From NCBI GenBank assembly GCA_002428805.1, contig DIXX01000070.1, positions 4,335 to 12,004 of the forward strand: a DNA stretch of 7,670 nt, given 5' to 3'. The notes below the pieces were generated by a model. It saw only the letters and a list, made by a program, of their open reading frames with translations. It was not told the DNA's origin and made no database searches. This document shows, one piece after another, positions 5,708 to 7,670 of this stretch. The number at the start of each line of letters is the position of its first letter. Position 1 is the first letter of the stretch. The position numbers and the translations under genes are program-made. The stretch comes from Cetobacterium sp. UBA6069. GTDB taxonomy: Bacteria; Fusobacteriota; Fusobacteriia; Fusobacteriales; Fusobacteriaceae.

Positions 5708-5719
5708 TTTTGATAGCAT
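5684..5719 (+). promoter_or_regulatory. Long hairpin between ribosome site and lrgA start
   Basis: The left arm 5684-5698 (ATGTTATTAAAATCA) and right arm 5705-5719 (TGATTTTGATAGCAT) form 15 uninterrupted RNA pairs, two of them G-U, around loop CTCGTT. The left arm begins exactly on the leader ATG. The right arm ends on the first two bases of the ATG at 5718. The ribosome site is left single-stranded directly 5' of the stem. No T-run follows, so it is not a terminator. It could control translation of lrgAB or act as a DNA operator; the position strongly favours an RNA role. Confidence 0.7.
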
Positions 5720-6086
5720 GCATATGTTTTTAGAAATATTAATAATTTTTAGTATTACTTATTCTGGATTTATTTTATCTCAACTATTTAATCTTCCTAT
5801 TCCAGGAACAATTTTAGGTATGTTTATTCTTTTAAGTCTTCTAATTTCGAAATTCTTAAAAGTTAAAAATATTGAAAATACCACAAATTTCATTCTTGGG
5901 AATATGCTATTTCTTTTTTTACCACCCGCTGTTAAGCTATTAAATTATATTGATATTCTTAAAGATAGTTTTTTTAGAATTATTTTTTTAATAGTTTTGA
6001 CTACAATTATAACAATGGGAACAACTGGTTTTGTTGTTAATTTTCTAATTGAAAGAGGTGAAAAAAAGAATGGAAATATTAAATAA
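5718..6086 (+). CDS. lrgA: LrgA/CidA-family membrane protein
   Basis: This is a small integral membrane protein of the holin-like CidA/LrgA family. Members were first linked to control of murein hydrolase export and cell death; in Bacillus (PftAB) and Streptococcus mutans the LrgA-LrgB pair is involved in pyruvate uptake. It has 122 residues and four predicted membrane segments, at about 4-21, 31-47, 57-75 and 85-108. Conserved family motifs LPIPGTILGM (26-35) and FLPPAV (67-72) are present. The exact start is uncertain: ATG 5718 and ATG 5724 are both in frame. The latter is better placed if the upstream hairpin folds, giving 120 residues. Neither has a local ribosome site. It overlaps lrgB by 17 nt, indicating one operon and translational coupling. 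No LytSR-type two-component gene, the usual regulator in staphylococci, is in the window. Confidence 0.9.
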   Translation: MHMFLEILIIFSITYSGFILSQLFNLPIPGTILGMFILLSLLISKFLKVKNIENTTNFILGNMLFLFLPPAVKLLNYIDILKDSFFRIIFLIVLTTIITMGTTGFVVNFLIERGEKKNGNIK

Positions 6087-6768
6087 TCCTTTATTTGGTT
6101 TAACTATAAGCTTTTTAGCTTTTGAAATAGGAAAATATCTATTTAAAAAAACTAATTTTCCTTTATTTAATCCATTATTAATTGGTTCTGCTTTAGTTAT
6201 TGGATTTTTATATTTTTTCTCTATTCCTTTAGAATATTTTGCTAAGGGTGGGGATATGATTGAATTCTTTTTAATACCTGGAACTGTTTTATTAGCTGTT
6301 CCTTTATACAAACAGTTACCATTATTAAAAAAATATTATGTTCCTATTTTAGTTGGAGGATTAGTTGGAGCTATTACAACAATAACATCAACAATTGTTC
6401 TTTCTAAAATTTTGGGAATAGATAAATTACTATTAATATCTTTTATACCAAAATCTATAACAACTCCAATTGGAATGGAAGTTAGCAAAACATTAGGAGG
6501 TATTCAGGCAATAACTATCTTTTCGATAGTTTTAACTGGAATTTGTGGAAATATATTCGCAGTAGGTGTCTGTAAATTTTTTAAAGTAAAACATCCAGTA
6601 GCAAAAGGGGTTGCAATTGGAATCTCTAGTCATGCTGGTGGTACAACTAAAGCTATGGAAATGGGAGAAGTTGAAGGTGCTATGAGTGCTCTTTCAATTG
6701 TTGTAGCTGGTGTAATGACACTCCTTCTAACTGGTATTATAAAAAACTTTGTTTTAATTTATCTATAA
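6070..6768 (+). CDS. lrgB: LrgB/CidB-family membrane protein
   Basis: This polytopic inner-membrane protein is the partner of LrgA, which together are thought to form a pyruvate or small-anion transport unit. The start chosen is ATG 6070, 9 nt after AGAGGTG; the open frame extends to a TTG at 6049, but that codon lies upstream of the ribosome site. This gives 232 residues, the usual length. Hydrophobic segments occur at about 8-25, 35-52, 65-81, 91-112, 118-127, 144-166 and 206-225. Family motifs are FIPKSITTPIGME (125-137) and SSHAGGTTKAMEMGEVEGAMSAL (186-208). Here HAGGTTKA takes the place of the HxxGTAxA seen in many members, a mild variation. The stop codon runs into the A-tract of the downstream terminator. 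Confidence 0.93.
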   Translation: MEILNNPLFGLTISFLAFEIGKYLFKKTNFPLFNPLLIGSALVIGFLYFFSIPLEYFAKGGDMIEFFLIPGTVLLAVPLYKQLPLLKKYYVPILVGGLVGAITTITSTIVLSKILGIDKLLLISFIPKSITTPIGMEVSKTLGGIQAITIFSIVLTGICGNIFAVGVCKFFKVKHPVAKGVAIGISSHAGGTTKAMEMGEVEGAMSALSIVVAGVMTLLLTGIIKNFVLIYL

Positions 6769-6804
6769 AAAAGGTGGCAGAATTTTAATCTGTCACCTTT
6801 TTTT
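6767..6804. terminator. Bidirectional terminator between lrgB and the YdhF-like reductase
   Basis: An A-run and GGTGGCAGA (6767-6781) pair with TCTGTCACC and a T-run (6789-6804) around a 7-nt loop (ATTTTAA). The GC-rich core is 9 pairs including one G-U. The flanking A6/T7 runs supply a U-tract in both directions, so it can end both convergent transcripts. The lrgB stop codon overlaps its left end. Confidence 0.9.
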
Positions 6805-6809
6805 ATAAC

Positions 6810-7670
6810 CTAAGGAATATCTTTTCCCATTCCTGTTACAAAAATTTCAAACCATTCCTCTCTAGTTAATTGAACATCTAAAGATTTTACAGCTGATTTC
6901 AATCTATCAATTTTTCCACTTCCACAAATTGGAATCATATTTGTTGGATGAGCTAATAGCCAAGCATATGCTATCGTATCAATAGGACAAGAGTATTTCT
7001 GAGCTAATCTACTCAATACCGTTCTCAACTCTACTGCTTCTTTTGTGTCGGCAGTAAAAATGCTTCCTCCCGCTAAAGGCGACCATATCATCATCGCTAC
7101 TCTTTTTTCTTGCATTAAATTTATCGTTCCATCATAAAAATGTCCAGTTTTTAGTGGCGATAACTCAATCTGATTTGTTACCAATTTAAAATCTAACCTA
7201 CTTTGTAAAAGGTTAAAATCTGATGGTAAGAAATTAGAAACTCCCCACTCTAAAACTTTCCCTGACTCTCTTAAGTACGTTAATGCCCTAGCTGTTTCAT
7301 CCGCATCCATAAACATATCAGGTCTGTGAATTAAAACTAAATCTAAATAATCAGTGTTTAAATTTGTAAGAGACTTTTCTACACTTTTTACTATATGATC
7401 GTAACTACTATCATAGCAATGTAAAGTATTTTCTGGCATATTTGGTGATATTAATTTTATTCCAACTTTACTAACTAATTGCATTTTTGATCTTAATTCA
7501 GGTTTTAATGCTAAAGCTTCTCCAAAAATCTTTTCACAAGTATAACCTCCATATATGTCAGCGTGATCAAATGTTGTTACACCCATCTCAAGAGCTGCTT
7601 CTATATAGTTTAATAGCTCCTCCGATGTCATTCCCCAGTCATTTAAACGCCAAAAACCTAAAGCTATTTT
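6810..7670 (-). CDS. Aldo/keto reductase, YdhF type (5' end outside window)
   Basis: This is a partial gene: the frame stays open to the right edge of the window, and 286 residues are visible. It closely resembles E. coli YdhF, a putative oxidoreductase of the AKR superfamily. Matching segments include GFWRLNDWGMTSEEL near the visible N-terminus, VTTFDHADIYGGYTCE, LIHRPDMFMDADE, WGVSNF, LLQSRLDF, TNQIELSPL and the PICGSGKIDRLKSAV cofactor segment. The tetrad in visible numbering is Asp35, Tyr40, Lys68 and His115. The Met at 7631 is not the true start, because conserved YdhF-like sequence (KIALGFWRLNDWG) precedes it in frame; by comparison about 10-17 residues are missing. The enzyme should be cytosolic and NADP(H)-linked, with unknown substrate. 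It is convergent with lrgB and separated from it by a shared terminator, so it is not part of that operon. Confidence 0.93.
   Translation of the reverse strand, partial: KIALGFWRLNDWGMTSEELLNYIEAALEMGVTTFDHADIYGGYTCEKIFGEALALKPELRSKMQLVSKVGIKLISPNMPENTLHCYDSSYDHIVKSVEKSLTNLNTDYLDLVLIHRPDMFMDADETARALTYLRESGKVLEWGVSNFLPSDFNLLQSRLDFKLVTNQIELSPLKTGHFYDGTINLMQEKRVAMMIWSPLAGGSIFTADTKEAVELRTVLSRLAQKYSCPIDTIAYAWLLAHPTNMIPICGSGKIDRLKSAVKSLDVQLTREEWFEIFVTGMGKDIP

Noticed and set aside
5684..5719. lrgA broken by a frameshift, with its original start at 5684
   Set aside because: The lrgA protein from 5718/5724 already has the normal family N-terminus directly before the first membrane segment, so no N-terminal coding sequence seems to be missing.
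6045..6311. Minus-strand open frame across the start of lrgB
   Set aside because: It is the antisense of a conserved membrane protein; its Lys/Asn-rich product is expected from A/T-rich antisense.

Overview
The window is about 7.7 kb of very AT-rich bacterial DNA. Genes are tightly packed, Shine-Dalgarno (SD) sequences are strong (GGAGG/AGGAGG) and codons end in A/T. This composition and the protein style suggest Fusobacteriota (Fusobacterium/Cetobacterium-like) or a low-GC Firmicute. The phylum is an inference from style, not from a marker gene. No rRNA, tRNA, CRISPR array, insertion sequence or phage gene was seen. The window holds eight protein genes, the last cut by the right edge, plus one possible 7-codon leader ORF.

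Layout: (1) 1-439 has no gene. It holds a strong terminator (177-218) for something upstream of the window, then the control region of the first gene: a 20-bp palindrome at 315-334 and a promoter at 364-392. (2) 440-1429 (+) is an aldo/keto reductase (AKR), convergent with 1545-2528 (-), a Gfo/Idh/MocA dehydrogenase; a shared bidirectional terminator lies between them. (3) 2616-3188 (-) is a hexapeptide O-acetyltransferase of the Maa/LacA type, divergent from 3338-4228 (+), a LysR-type regulator. The regulator is followed by 4362-5474 (+), a dienelactone-hydrolase-like alpha/beta hydrolase with a Cys nucleophile and a signal peptide. (4) 5718-6086 and 6070-6768 (+) are an overlapping lrgA-lrgB pair, membrane proteins of the holin-like/pyruvate-transport family. 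(5) 6810-7670 (-) is a second AKR of the YdhF type, convergent with lrgB across another bidirectional terminator.

How the parts may work together: the same inverted repeat, TATGCTT-N3-AAGCAT, with a LysR-type T-N11-A core, occurs in only two places noticed. One copy covers the -35 box of lysR in the divergent intergenic region. The other is centred near -66 of the predicted hydrolase promoter, which has a good -10 but almost no -35. This fits a local regulon in which the LysR protein represses itself and activates the hydrolase, and perhaps the divergent acetyltransferase. The effector is unknown. The two AKRs, the MocA-type dehydrogenase, the hydrolase and the acetyltransferase look like small-molecule or carbonyl/sugar metabolism; no defined pathway can be named.

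The most unusual feature is in the lrgA 5' leader. A near-consensus SD (AGGAGG, 5674-5679) stands in front of a 7-codon ORF, not in front of lrgA. That ORF lies inside a 36-nt hairpin (15 pairs, 6-nt loop, 5684-5719) that ends on the lrgA start region. If the hairpin folds, it hides the leader AUG and brings the same SD to 8 nt from the lrgA AUG at 5724. This could be a structure-dependent choice between two start codons.
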